Shown here: positions 24,160 to 36,258 of the stretch, one piece after another
Position numbering within the stretch: the stretch's first letter is position 1
Layout: the number at the start of each line of letters is the position of its first letter
Origin: Coccinella septempunctata
Lineage: Eukaryota; Arthropoda; Insecta; Coleoptera; Coccinellidae
Assembly: GCF_907165205.1 (NCBI RefSeq)
Contig: NC_058198.1
Location: forward strand, 5,123,001 to 5,187,000
Direction of reading: 5' to 3'
Length of the DNA stretch: 64,000 nucleotides
The notes under the pieces: generated by a model
The model's input: the letters and a program-made list of their open reading frames with translations, nothing else
What the model was told of the DNA's origin: nothing
The model's database searches: none
Made by a program: the position numbers and the translations under genes

Positions 24160-27100
24160 GTAAGTACACCCAAGTCTAACGACAATAAATTACATCACTG
24201 TGAAGAACTCATTCAACTTCATAATACGGTGATCCTGCCACTTTTTTCCTATGCAGAGTGAGTTAAGGATGGCAACACCCTCTCAGGGGTTGAATTTGTT
24301 AGTTAAATGTGTCCTCGGAAGGAAAGTTCATGTTCAAGTTTTTCCACATTGCAAAACATGCTACCTCATCTATTCCTTCTCAAACAACAGTACATATTTT
24401 TGAAGAAACAACTTGAAAAGTTCATAGAAAAAATCTTTGACGAATATGCTATAATTTATGAAATTAACTATGAAAGTTGAGTCTTCGACATTGTGATTTT
24501 TTTATGTAGGTTCATTTTACGATTTCATGTGCAAGTCCACCTGCTTCACTTATCGTTCGGATTAAGAAACTCAATTCATTTCGCGGAAGGTATAATGGAG
24601 ATGGAATCCGCACGGTTATATGCAGTGACTTCACCAGAGGTCATGACTGTTCAGAGTTCAGATTATTTATGCATAATTGAACATGTTTAGGTAATTTGAA
24701 TTCAAAGAAAAACAATTTATTGCTATTTACTGCGGCTATCGCGAACGTGAGCTCAACTTTCTCGCGGACTATTCAAACTAGCTTACGCAACAATTTCATT
24801 ATATTCCACATTGGCAGGACTTAATGACGTATATGTCACCGTAATGACATTATTGACGGTTTTTAAAACAACATCGTCCGTGATTCAGGAGGGCATAACA
24901 TGCATAGGTCACTATACTGGATATCGTCACGTATTATATTGGTGGCTGGATTTTTTTTTCAATGTTTTTATTTCTCCGCCATTTCGCCCGCGACTCTATT
25001 CAATTCGCGGACTCGTCATAACAAAGAACGATCGATCCATCAATATGTCACTATATTATGGAAATCGTAAATTAACTAGAACCTCATTTCCAGAACATGT
25101 TTCATTTTAACCCTATGATTTATAGTTATGAACTTGATGGCATTTTTCACAATGGAAAACAATTTTGGGAGGAAAACATTTTTTCGAGTTTTTCGAATAG
25201 TCACAAAACTCTGAACCATAATCGATAAGTTTGCTATCTACACGACTAGATTCGCTTCAATTCCATCCATCAAATCAACAAAATCGAAAAATATCTAGAA
25301 ACCTACAAAATAAATGAAATTCTTCATTCTGTTAAAGTATGTCGGGATTGATCATGATGAAAATGATCCATTCTTCGAACGCTATAGGTTCATCACTAGA
25401 TTTATTTGGTTGTCTTCATAAAGTCATGTGGAATTTCTCTTATAAAGCTCGAACCGCAATTTGTTGAATATTTTTTAACACAGTTCTCAACTGTGCAGTC
25501 ATTTCTTAATTGATCGTATCAGAGTTATATTGAATCCTTTTTGTATGCACAAAAAAACTAAAATTATGGATACATTTTTTATTTTTGCAACAAAACATTT
25601 CTTCTGAATCTTTCTAAAGGTCGTGAAGATCCTATTATTCATATCAATAAATGAAGGCAGTATCTTGATCGGAGATAATGTGTTGCAAACGTGAAAAGAC
25701 GTAGCCATAGGTGCTCTTGCGAGAAGTTTTCAGAATTTACATTCTCCGCCATATCACTCCGAATCCAGTGTTATTCTTGGGAAAATTCAACAGCTTTTAT
25801 GTGAGTTTCAAACGACGAGCCCGAGGTTTTAGGTCCACAATTTCAGTATTACCCAAGAAAACATGTGAAAGCGAGTTGAGGTCGAAATGACTAAAGATCG
25901 AGACAACAAATCACGAATGTGATCCATGATTTTGATAGATATGGCCCAACGTTGCACTGAGTTGTCGCAATGCTGTGTGCTGGTATGGTTGTAGATTTTT
26001 TAATACACGGCTGCAGGCGCGGAAGATATCATGATTTAGTAATTCGCATTTAGGTATAGATCAGTATTTGGTCCATGGACTTGGCCGAACCAACAACGTG
26101 ACACGTAATGCGTCATAATAGCATTATCCCACGGGGCAATTAGTAGCCGAATTAATTATTATGTCTGAAGCAGCGTTGTGATTATAGGTTAGTGAAATAT
26201 CCCTTTGCGTGGCCAAATTAGGATACAATTTAGACACCATTCTCTATAGAAACCTGCGATTTCAGGACCAATTACACCGAAACATTAAATTATACAGTGG
26301 CGTAGTAGCCGTTTCCACAGTGAAAATATGTCGCCTTCCGTCAGAGACAAAAATACGCAAAATATACACTGCCATTTGTGCAAAAGCTGTCGATCTCCAT
26401 ATGCCCCCTCCTTCCAACCTAGCACGTTTCAGGTAATTTCCAACCACGTAATTTTCCCTGGAAATAATAAAACGATTCGATGTGGCTGAAGCTGATTTTC
26501 ACCGCTTTATGGGACGCATCTAATGGTGTACACATAACCAGATACGGCGTCTTAGAAAGTTCTGCTAATTAGTAGCATCTGTTGTGGACGAGCAGCTGAA
26601 TCATTTGAATGTACTATTTTCAAACGTAATGAATCCAGAATCGGACAAAGCGTAATGAAACTTCCCCCGCGTCGAACGATCGATCAACTTGTTATAAAAA
26701 AAAAAGTGGAATATCATGTTTCAAAATCGCAGTCGATATTAACATATTGCATGATACGAGCAATAAATCGAAATTCGTAGAATCCGAATGCAATCGGCCT
26801 CCCTTCATGATATTTCGATAGTTAGCGTTCATTAAGAGAGCGAATCGGCTGAATCGCGAAAACGCTGCACTGTTACGATGTCATGGGGCGCCCCATCAAT
26901 AATTTCGCCACGCAGAATCACAACATTTGCAATAAGTCGGAATAGTTCCACGCAATATTCAGTCCATGAACCCTATTGTTCGTAAATCAAAAAATCATCG
27001 AAGAATGAACATAATGGAGAAGGAATTAATCGAAGAGAATAAAGAAAATATTTAGAAAATCGCAGTATAGAGTTCCACATCTAGACAAATAATATAGAGG

Positions 27101-30100
27101 CTAAAATTAATCTATGATCATTTCCTGATGACCCTGTAATAGTTAGAAATGGTTCTCATACAAGTCCTTTTAATATGCCCAGTCATAACAGAACAACAAT
27201 ACAAAATTAAATCAATCAATTCAGTTGGACCACAGTTGCAATGTCACAAATTTTGCGTCTTGCTGTGATGGCTGTAAAGAAGTTCAAATCACTAATCTTC
27301 TTTCCTATTTTAAAATTTGACAGCAGTCGTTTATCCGAATTGGTAAGAGGTGGGGAAATGAAGTGGAAAACAAAGAACTTCATTGTCGAAGCGCAAACAT
27401 TTCAAACATGAACTGTTCCCATTGAAACCGTCGAAAATACATTTGTTACACAGTAATTTTTATTGGCCTTTTGTAAAACGAGTTCGAAGTTGCTGTGACG
27501 TGAAATATGCTATTATTAACAGTTGGAGATCAAAGATGACATATTCGTACTGGGTGAGCAGGAACTAAAGCTTTTTCAGACGAATAATTCGGAAAAAAAA
27601 AACAATATCGACTTTGATTTGGCATATCCTAAAGCGGGAACTCAATGATATTTTTTTGGTGACTTAAACATGTCATTTTCGAATCCAAAAAGTCCAGAGC
27701 TCATTCTTTCTTGATTTAACATTATTTTCATCCCATATTTCTATGATGGCATGTTTCATTTAATATGTGAATATTCAACCGAAATCGGCAATTTCCAGTG
27801 CAGAAATGAAGCCGATTTCCCCTGATGGGCGCCATTGGTCTCGGACAGAACTGCACACATATATGACGGAGTGAAATAAATTCGGTTTTAAGTGCGCTCC
27901 ACCAATTCTTATGCATCCTTCAGTTTCAACCGCACACGGGTGGTCCATTTCAGGGGCTGGCCATTATGTATTTAATTACTCGAAAACGAAATGCCGTATA
28001 ATTTTCCACATTTCGTCAAATCCTCAATCGGAATGAATTTTTCCTAGCCGAGGGTAGAGGTGGCAGTGAATAACTTAGCCGTAATGTTATTCTGGGAACA
28101 GCCTGAAGACAGGCGATCTTTCGGAATTGTGAAATTAAGACGTTTCAGGCGTTGTTTAAGGTTTTTTTTCCCACTAGCATGGGTTTATCTCTCTATAAGT
28201 GAGTCTCGCGAAATGATAGAAATTTTGTTGTTTCCCATTTCCTTGGGGTGACGGTACAAGGTATCCAAGAAACCTAGACTAGATCACACAAATTATTTCA
28301 ATAAAAAAAGAAGGTTTTTTTTAGCACAACTCGTTGTAGATATCTGATTTGTTTCTCTAAGTATATTCTATAATCCAATGGTGATATACTTGGTTTAATG
28401 GGCGATTAAACTTTTAATGGACCATCGAATTCAAACTATCCTTCCCCCAACAGGGCACTAAACTTTCATTTCGGATTCGAAACACTATGTGATTTTTATT
28501 TGAAAAATGTTTCTACAAACGATTTCGAAAAGTGTTAGAATTATTGATCGAAACGTGATTGATCTGATCATAATCTTATCGGCTCTGCCCTCGTACAGAA
28601 AACAAAATCCAACGACGCACCTATCGACTTGAGAAATGATGTCGCATTTCCTGTTGTTTCTCAATTGCTTCAGGCACAGAGAGAAGGATATAAGGAAAAT
28701 CTTCCTCGTTCACTCGACTCAGCATTATGGGATTTGGAAAATTGTTTTATGCATTATTTTTTTCACGAGAAATATTTATATCTCACGACATTTAAATCTG
28801 GTTTTCTCGCCTCAGGGTTAGGCCGAGCGCGTAACTCGTTTTTGATGAGACTGTCCTGTCTCTTGAAACAGTTTTCTCGGGATTGAGGTACAATACTGTA
28901 GCCGTAATAATGCAGACTTGAAAATATTTTCATTTCTTGGGAAAACCGAAGAAGTTGAACTCATGAAGTCGTGTAATTTTCGAAAACTATTTTTCCTAGA
29001 GAACTTTGTTCCAGTGCATACATATTTTGAAGTGTTTTGTACTGCAATTCGAAAAAAAATTGACGACTTTCCTTGGAATTCAGAAGTGAAGTATTTCCTT
29101 CCTTTATTTGACGGGAAACAATTGATGATGACGTTTTAGACCACGTGCGCGAAAATGGAAAAATGAAGGCCGGAAAATCATGATGAATATGCCAGCATAT
29201 TGAGTTACTTCGCGAGAGATTCACCTTCAACTAAATCCTATCTTCCGAGTGTGAACCACGTGAAAAACGGTAAAATTAATCTCAAAGCGGATTTAGCGGT
29301 ACAACGGTCGAATCAATTTGATTTCGGAAAAATTCCTTTTTCCTCCTCTTCTCGCGGAGCGTTAGCCACTAATTGAGTCTATACAATATTCTCGGTTTCT
29401 GTATGAAATATACCGCACTGAAACGCTAATTAGGTATGTACGTGAAGTTCTAGCTGACCATACGAATAAAGAAATTGATTAAACACCTGCATGTTGCGTC
29501 AATCAAAATTCGATTAATGCTGGAATATCAGAAGTCGTTACGGTGGCACTGATTCCGAAAAGATCTCTCGTAGATCGGTGAGAGCAAAAGTAACTTACTG
29601 TTAGTAATTATCGAGACTCCTGAAAAATGCTGTACGGTGTTCTATAACGAATAAGTATCTAAATTACATTTATTGTTGTCGGCAATTAGCGATTGAATGT
29701 GAGGTACCGTTGCATTTTCTCACATCGGCATGACGCTAACACATTATACCCAGGCATGTTGGCAAATGATTACTAATGAGAAGAAGTTGAAGCTGAAACT
29801 CAAAACGGTTTCGATTGTACTATCATCATTGCGGAAAAATATCCTTTCATTAAGAGTGCATCCTGTATAACATACAACATTTTGTGAGACCGCGTGAGAA
29901 TTGAGTTAAACGCGAACAATTATAGAAGCATTAAACAGATTGAGAATCAAGCAAGATCATTATTTTTGTTATTCTGCTCAATATTTCACTTATGAGATAT
30001 TGTACGAGAATATCGTAAGAATTCTTCCTATTTTCTCGAGGATATTTCGAAAATTTATGTCACTCAAAAGATTCATTCTCAAAATCGATACATGTGCTTT

Positions 30101-31689
30101 CAATCTACATATTTGAAATCAAAAACGTTCTATTTTTTCGTTACTTTGCAGAATATATGACGCCTTTTTAATCTATATTCAAGGATTGATAAGCAGAAAG
30201 GGAATTCAAAATTAGGTTTTTTTTTTAAAGCAGTACCTACGATATTAGTTGTTTTTTTTGAAAATCAGGATACCAAAAAAGTAAACGTCTAGGTAATATC
30301 TACGCGAATGACAGAACATCATAAGGGTTAGTCTAATGTTTCAAGACTGTTGAAGATGTCGAACATCTGGTTTTTCTCCCATGACAGAGCCACTAATCGT
30401 TCGATTTTCTTGTTCGGTTTCCTAAAAATGGTGTACATAATAATGTTCCATGTATATCACGCTCCAATTTGGTGGTTGAGCTGCTTGTCAATAGATTTAT
30501 GTTGTCTGATGTCAAGCGATCCAAATAAATTTCATAGGACTGCTGCTATACATTCTACACGCTGGGTGTAGGTTGTTCAGTTTATGGTTTAATATTACAA
30601 CTGATGAATGCCTGGAAATATTCCAATAAACTGTATCAGTTCCACGTTTTTATACGAAATATGTTGTTAATTAGATTTCAAAGTGGTCTTTCGAAGTCGA
30701 GATGATTTTACTTTTGCCTGATTTCAATTTTCAATGACGATTCGAGGGTTTGTGACACAGTTAATGGTCCGATAAGCACGAAGAAATTGTATGTGGACAA
30801 TTAATCATCCGGGCAGAACAAGAATCAATTGAATTTCGAATTCACGATCCAATTCAGCGGGGTCCCTCTACTGTCCTGTATTAATCTTGGTCCTGGCATG
30901 GTACTCCGATAAACTACAAATATTTCCGAATACTGTCGCTAAGAAAAAGGGACACATGAATCTACGGAAGTTATCCAATTCATTCGATACCTAAATAAAA
31001 TATAAATTCCGGGACATTTCGAGTAGTCTTCGAATTCCTCACTCGAAGTTTGGTGGAATAGTCGTATTAGTCTCTGGGAGCACCCCGAAGAGAGCTATCA
31101 AGTTATCCCGTGTCCGAATATGTCGAACGAGACACAAAGCGATTTCATTTCCATTCCTGAATGTTTGCTCGTTGTTTGATTGTCACGAATTCCGCAATTT
31201 GAACTTTCGACGACAGTGCCTACGTCTTCATACATATTTTCACCCGTTTTATGGTCAATATCCATTTGATATTTTTCGAAATGTAAATCTGAGGCGACTA
31301 TTTTTAAGATTTTGGAAGTTGTAGCCATTCACAAGTAGAAAACAGTGCGGAATTCAAAACATTAGTTTTCAACACGAGTTTTTCTTCATTCCAAAGCAAT
31401 GGATCTGTTTAAGAAGGTAAAGGGATATAAATTTTTTCTATATGAATTTGGTATCAGATTTTCACACAGCAAAAATGCCCATATTCATATTTTTTCTTAG
31501 AACTGCTGGTACATGAGTGCGATGGTTGTTTCCATTTGGTTAATTCTCCAGAAAAAAAGTTCCAGATGGGATTAATAAACAATATGATCATGTCCGGAGT
31601 ACCTTGGGATAATACGAGCATTAAAGGTGTACAGGTTGGAGAAACGGATATTAATTACTACATTGTGTTCAATATCAATGAACCAATCT
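24160..31689. other. Non-coding stretch, nothing recognised
   Basis: No gene or clear repeat. A good acceptor-like tract precedes 28674 with an open frame to 28886, but no convincing donor follows. All other ORFs are short and have no motif. This is the longest featureless run in the left half of the window. Confidence 0.5.
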
Positions 31690-31860
31690 GGCCCGATGTT
31701 TGACTGGAGAACCGCTCGAAAACACAGAGCCCTGAGGCACGCCCAAATTTGTGGTAAAGGTGTCAGAAGATGCTCCGTCTACAAGGTGTAGCTCGATTTT
31801 GAATACTAATACCCTATTTCTATCCCTATCCGTTGCCGTGAGCTTAGCCGAAGCCGAGCA
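31690..31860 (-). pseudogene. Non-LTR retrotransposon reverse-transcriptase remnant
   Basis: On the minus strand, 31726-31782 reads VDGASSD-TFTTN-LGVPQGSV. The block S-x(n)-GVPQGSV is the conserved reverse-transcriptase motif of Jockey/CR1/I-type non-LTR elements, where it normally continues LGPLLF-IYIND. Here GVPQGS (31726-31743) is intact but the continuation is lost within a few codons, pointing to an indel. A degraded G-P-x-x-F block appears in another frame just downstream. Upstream codons read -NRVLVFKIELHL-, plausible as the preceding strand region, and a stop interrupts the frame near 31916. The catalytic -ADD- box is not seen. The fragment is non-functional. Family assignment below 'non-LTR' is not possible by eye. 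Confidence 0.65.
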
Positions 31861-31949
31861 AACACGCCGTGTTATTCTATTCGCTCTGCGTCGCCCAAGT
31901 TCGGCAACCGATGTTCACTCGGCATTTCAGAATCATTCCTGTTCATATT

Positions 31950-32426
31950 TTAGTCAGTTGAGTTGTTCTCGGCTGTGGGGTAGGCGCTGCTGCTGTCCGC
32001 TTCTGACTTCCCCTTTTTTTGACGTACATTTCGGAATTTGCGACACGCATCTGCTCGTCCAGAGGAAATTGCGAAAATTGTTGTTGATACTTCAGCCGAA
32101 AATCCAGATGCCAGGACTTTTTCCTGCCCCTTAGGACTTTGTGAAACGGAAGGATCGTCTTTTGGGGGTGAATTTTCACGTGAGACCAGGAGCTTCTTCA
32201 TCATCCATATATATATGTTTATTCGATGCTTTGATGGTTCTGATTTGTGTTGAAGTGTTTGTGGAGACATAATTGTGTTATCTTGTAGCATGGACAGAGG
32301 TGTATACTGAGTGGTCGAGTTTTTCCATCTTCTCGAGGTGAGTTCAGTGTTTGGATGTGAACACCACCAAGAGCTCTCTGCTTTAGACTGATTTGTATGG
32401 CTTTGAATGTCTTCGCAAATATTCAC
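31950..32426 (-). other. 158-codon ORF, longest in the window, unrecognised
   Basis: The frame runs from ATG at 32426 to a stop at 31950. The inferred product is Ser/Lys-rich and hydrophilic, with no membrane segment and no domain I know. It lies just upstream, on the same strand, of the reverse-transcriptase remnant. It may therefore be an eroded part of the same retroelement, such as an ORF1 region or the sequence before the RT. Overlapping open frames on the plus strand (31751-32134, 32038-32253) show that local GC content alone keeps several frames open, which weakens the case for a real gene. Confidence 0.3.
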
Positions 32427-32780
32427 GCAACTGGCTGATGATTATTTATTGAATCTTGTTGTTCACATGGTAGCAGATTCATGGATCAACTATCGATATG
32501 TAGAAAGAAAACATCATTGCTAGGTCCACGAAACCACACCGAGGATCTCGAAGAAGATTGACACGTGAAGGTGGAGGCAAAAAACGTCGTAAATATCGTG
32601 GTCATTAAAACGATTACAAAACTCCATGTATCGACAATTACACTATTGTTTAAAATTGAAAGGCCAGCAGTATATCATTATGAGAGCCTTTATTTGATAC
32701 TTTCACTCCGCTCTATGATCATGGATCTATTACGAAAAATATTATATATCGCTAATCATACCCGTGGTGCGGGGTATTAT

Positions 32781-33136
32781 CAAAGAGTAACCAACAAGAG
32801 GTTTCACTCTGTCAATTTACAAGGCGAAATCTGACTCATGGACTTTTAACCTTGGAGTGGGGACACGATACGCGCCAGAATACTGCGAACAGAATCATCC
32901 GCAGTCAAATCAGAATCTGGGCGTCCAATCAAATTGCGAGTTGCGAACCGAACGAATATCGGCAGATATCGGCTTTCGTTTTCGTATCCTGTCGGAAACG
33001 AATCAATTTCCGTTTATGAAAATAATGCGACTTCTTTCAAAATAGTTCGAATATCGAATTATGAGTATTCCCTCAAGGTCATTGAAACCCAACCGGCCAA
33101 AATGACAGAGTGCATCCTCTTGTTGGTTACTCTTTG
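32781..33136. mobile_element. hAT-like MITE, 356 bp, with 34-bp terminal inverted repeats
   Basis: The ends, 32781-32814 and 33103-33136, are inverted repeats matching at 32 of 34 positions and starting CAAAGAGTAACC. The element is flanked directly by GTATTAT at 32774-32780 and 33137-33143. If the terminal G is counted as flank, the flanking repeat is an 8-bp GGTATTAT. A CA-starting terminus with a 7-8 bp target duplication fits the hAT superfamily. The inside (32815-33102) encodes no transposase, so it is a non-autonomous element. The intact flanks and matching ends suggest a fairly recent insertion. Confidence 0.85.
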
Positions 33137-33143
33137 GTATTAT

Positions 33144-36100
33144 AGTATGTCATTTCTTTATTAACCAGGATGTTGGGCAATCCATCTGGCAATAAATACA
33201 ACTAATGAGATGAACCTTTCGGTGGTCCAGACTGCAAACCCGAATAATCCGCATTCTAACCGACAGAAATAATCCAATTGACCTACCACCACCATTCTGG
33301 TTGTTTTGCTGGGAAATTTAGGCGGCAAAATTTACTCCCTAGTTGGGTGACGAATTTACCAATAAATTATTCCGCCAGAATTGACTCATTATGCTTATCA
33401 TTTGCAACGTTCGGAATCGAACTTTAATCTGTAACTGTTATTGATGTTGGATTCACAATTCGCTTATATGTACGCGAATAAATTATCATTTGTAATAGAA
33501 AATGGTTGTTGGCAAGTGTTATTTCACGTTTTCTATACGGTCACACACCGCAACGTCTAGTTAAGAGACAGGAATGCGGTAACGAATGCTTTCCTCCATT
33601 TCAGTTTCTATTGTAGCAGAGGAATCTTGCTTGCTGAAGATCTAGAGTACGGTCGGCGATGAAATTCTCATTGCTGGAATATAAATTATTGATGAATGGA
33701 AGTAATTACGACGTGGTTTCGGAATTTTTCACGCGTCCTCTGGATACCTTCTTCTCCAGCTGTCAAAGATGACATGGCTATTTGATTTATCAAATCAAAA
33801 ATTTTGCCACTTGTCCAATACACTTCTCATCGAAAAATTGAAGCTATGAGGAGGAAATCTAGGAGAAAAAGCAGTCACTCTTTTTTTAATATTCATTTCC
33901 AAGGTGATTAAAGACCTAATTCAAGTCTTTTGGCTCTTGGAATCGCCTGGTGAATATCTGATTGTAGGTACTCTTGAAGAGTGCAAAGCTATTCGTTAGT
34001 TTTGCACAATCGACAACCAAAATGAGAATCGAAGAAGTTCTTAGGCTTTCTCGAAATCCTGATTGAAAAATTTAATGACAGAGAAAGAAGAAAGAGTCAC
34101 AAAGATATAAATAAAAAAGTACAATCAGGAATATATCTAGGCCGCAATGAATTTTGCTGTCCTAGCGAATACTACCAACTTTGATAAAAAGTAAATATGT
34201 ATTCATGATTTTTCGAAGAAAAATCAATAAAATAAAGAGGACAATGGAATAAGATATTCTCAAAGTGAATTTTGAGAGTAAAATCACATTTGAATGTGTA
34301 TGATCCGATCACTTTCATGCACATTGTGAAGGATATATTCCTCTTCGATCATTCTTAACATCTGTATTCGACAAAGATGAGGGAATATCAAAGTTTCAGC
34401 ATCGTTTGGTGTGATAGTGTGGTAATTCTCGCAAAAGTCGGCTATCTCATGGACATGCATGTTTTTTATTTAATATTCGATAGATGAATAATGGTTGGTG
34501 TATGTTTGATTGTCTTGTCTTCTCTTGTCTTAGTCCAATAAGTGCATGCATTGCATGTTTGGTGTTTTCCCCGATGCGTCGAAAGTGAGCCATAAAATCC
34601 TTCCCTTGGCATGGCTTGGCGCAGATCTCATTTCGGGAAAATTATTCCTATTGATTTTACGATGAATACTGTATTAGATCCAGTTGGAACATTTCGATAA
34701 TTATGATACATAAAATAAGGCCGGTATGTTTCGAATCGAAGGCGCGAGAAATTATGAAGGTTCAAATTGGCGGTTGCTGCGATATTTCACCGGGGGTGTA
34801 ACATAAATAGAATCCCGGCAAATACCCCGGTTTTTCCGGACACAAAGGAAAATCTCTGGACATTATTACACTTTCGGCTGAACTTCTGCCGTTGTATAGT
34901 AGCATCAATTTTTGACAGGGTAGGCTTTTCCCGTGTAAGAGTCGAGTCTCGTATAGCTGTGGATGCGTCAAAATAGCGGCTTGAGAATCCCGGATATCGG
35001 AGCATGGAACTTGGAAGACGCCAGATAAATTAAGAGGGTTACTCGGAACCCCACTGACCTTTCCGAGCCATGCTCATTTCGTTGATGTTGTGTGTATCCA
35101 TGATAAAATTGATTGCCCCTACTGGAGACACAGATGGTGCCCTGTGTTATGACGATCGGGACAGAGAATGTATCGAACTCTATACGTTGAAGAAGTTGAA
35201 TGCATTCTTCAAAAAACGAAATCAAATTGATATCCTCTTGATTCATGTTCATCGTTGAAAGTGTACAAAATAATTAAATGACAAGGTTTGCAGCATAACT
35301 TAACGGTTTTCAATGACCAGAAGGAGAAAATTGTGTTATTTTGGAGCTCTGTACGTAGCTGGAAAATTTGTGTGAAAGCTCAACAAACGCCGAGGAATGC
35401 CGTGAAAATACTCCGTTTCTCATGGTATCCTCTTTCTTTTTTTTGCGCAACTATCCGCGACATATCTACCAGATGTGTTTCACTCGTACCAGAAGTCTCA
35501 CAATATAGTACAAATTACAACGGTATTGTTAGCTGCGGAATCGATTTGAGACATACGGTATCTCGGCTGCCAATTAAGCATTGAACGTTGGAGAGTATTC
35601 GATTAATTGCCACCGTACGGAATGGGAAGAATCTCAATAAAATAATGCCGTCTTGCAGTGCGACCACGACAAAAAGTAACGGAAATGGCCCGTGATCCGT
35701 ATGAGGTAATTGCAGTTCGGCTCTGGGGCGTTTTTCATTCAGCTGCTCATATTTCACCGAATCAGTTTAAAGATTTTTCTCAACTATAATTACTGAATTT
35801 GGTTCATTATTTCCAATAATGAACCCTTGGATCCTTTCATACAGGGACACTTGGGAATATTCTCAGAAAATTCGATTTGATTCGTCATAAATTGCCGCAT
35901 TGCTGGAAAATTTCATTAGAATCGTCAAAATTCTGAACTTTAGAACGGTGTACGAAGGAGAAAAACAACCCTTGCAGTTAAAGTTTGTTTAATATCTTCA
36001 AGAAGAAACATTTTTCACTGGGGTAATGTGTAAGCCTAAAATTATGGCCATAAAGATGGGGTTGTATTGTGAGTTTTGAAAAATAAATCTACTCTCTCTT

Positions 36101-36200
36101 GACCGGAGAAATTTGACTCTGGTCACCTGCATTCTCGGCTGCAATCAACATTTCCATTCATTAATTCATTGCTGTATCCCGTTGCCGGGGGAATGAATCT
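33144..36200. other. Non-coding stretch, nothing recognised
   Basis: No gene. Overlapping short ORFs on both strands at 34762-35258 and 35288-35757 lack motifs. A small dyad TTTGAT/ATCAAA lies near 33781-33797. Confidence 0.5.
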
Positions 36201-36258
36201 ACAAAAAGACCAAAAAAGGAAAAAAAAATAAATAAAAAAAAAGAAAAAGAAAAAAAAA
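36201..36258 (+). repeat. A-rich low-complexity tract
   Basis: Nearly 60 bases are A with scattered G, C and T (AAAGAAAAAGAAAA type, with AATAAATAA in the middle). It could be the poly(A) tail of an old retroinsertion, but no element body is visible to its left. Simple expansion is equally likely. Confidence 0.8.

Noticed and set aside
28674..28886. Exon starting after a strong pyrimidine tract and CAG
   Set aside because: No acceptable donor follows. The frame simply runs to a stop.
31751..32134. 127-codon plus-strand ORF
   Set aside because: It lies opposite the minus-strand ORF and RT relic in the same locally GC-richer patch. It is best seen as a shadow frame.
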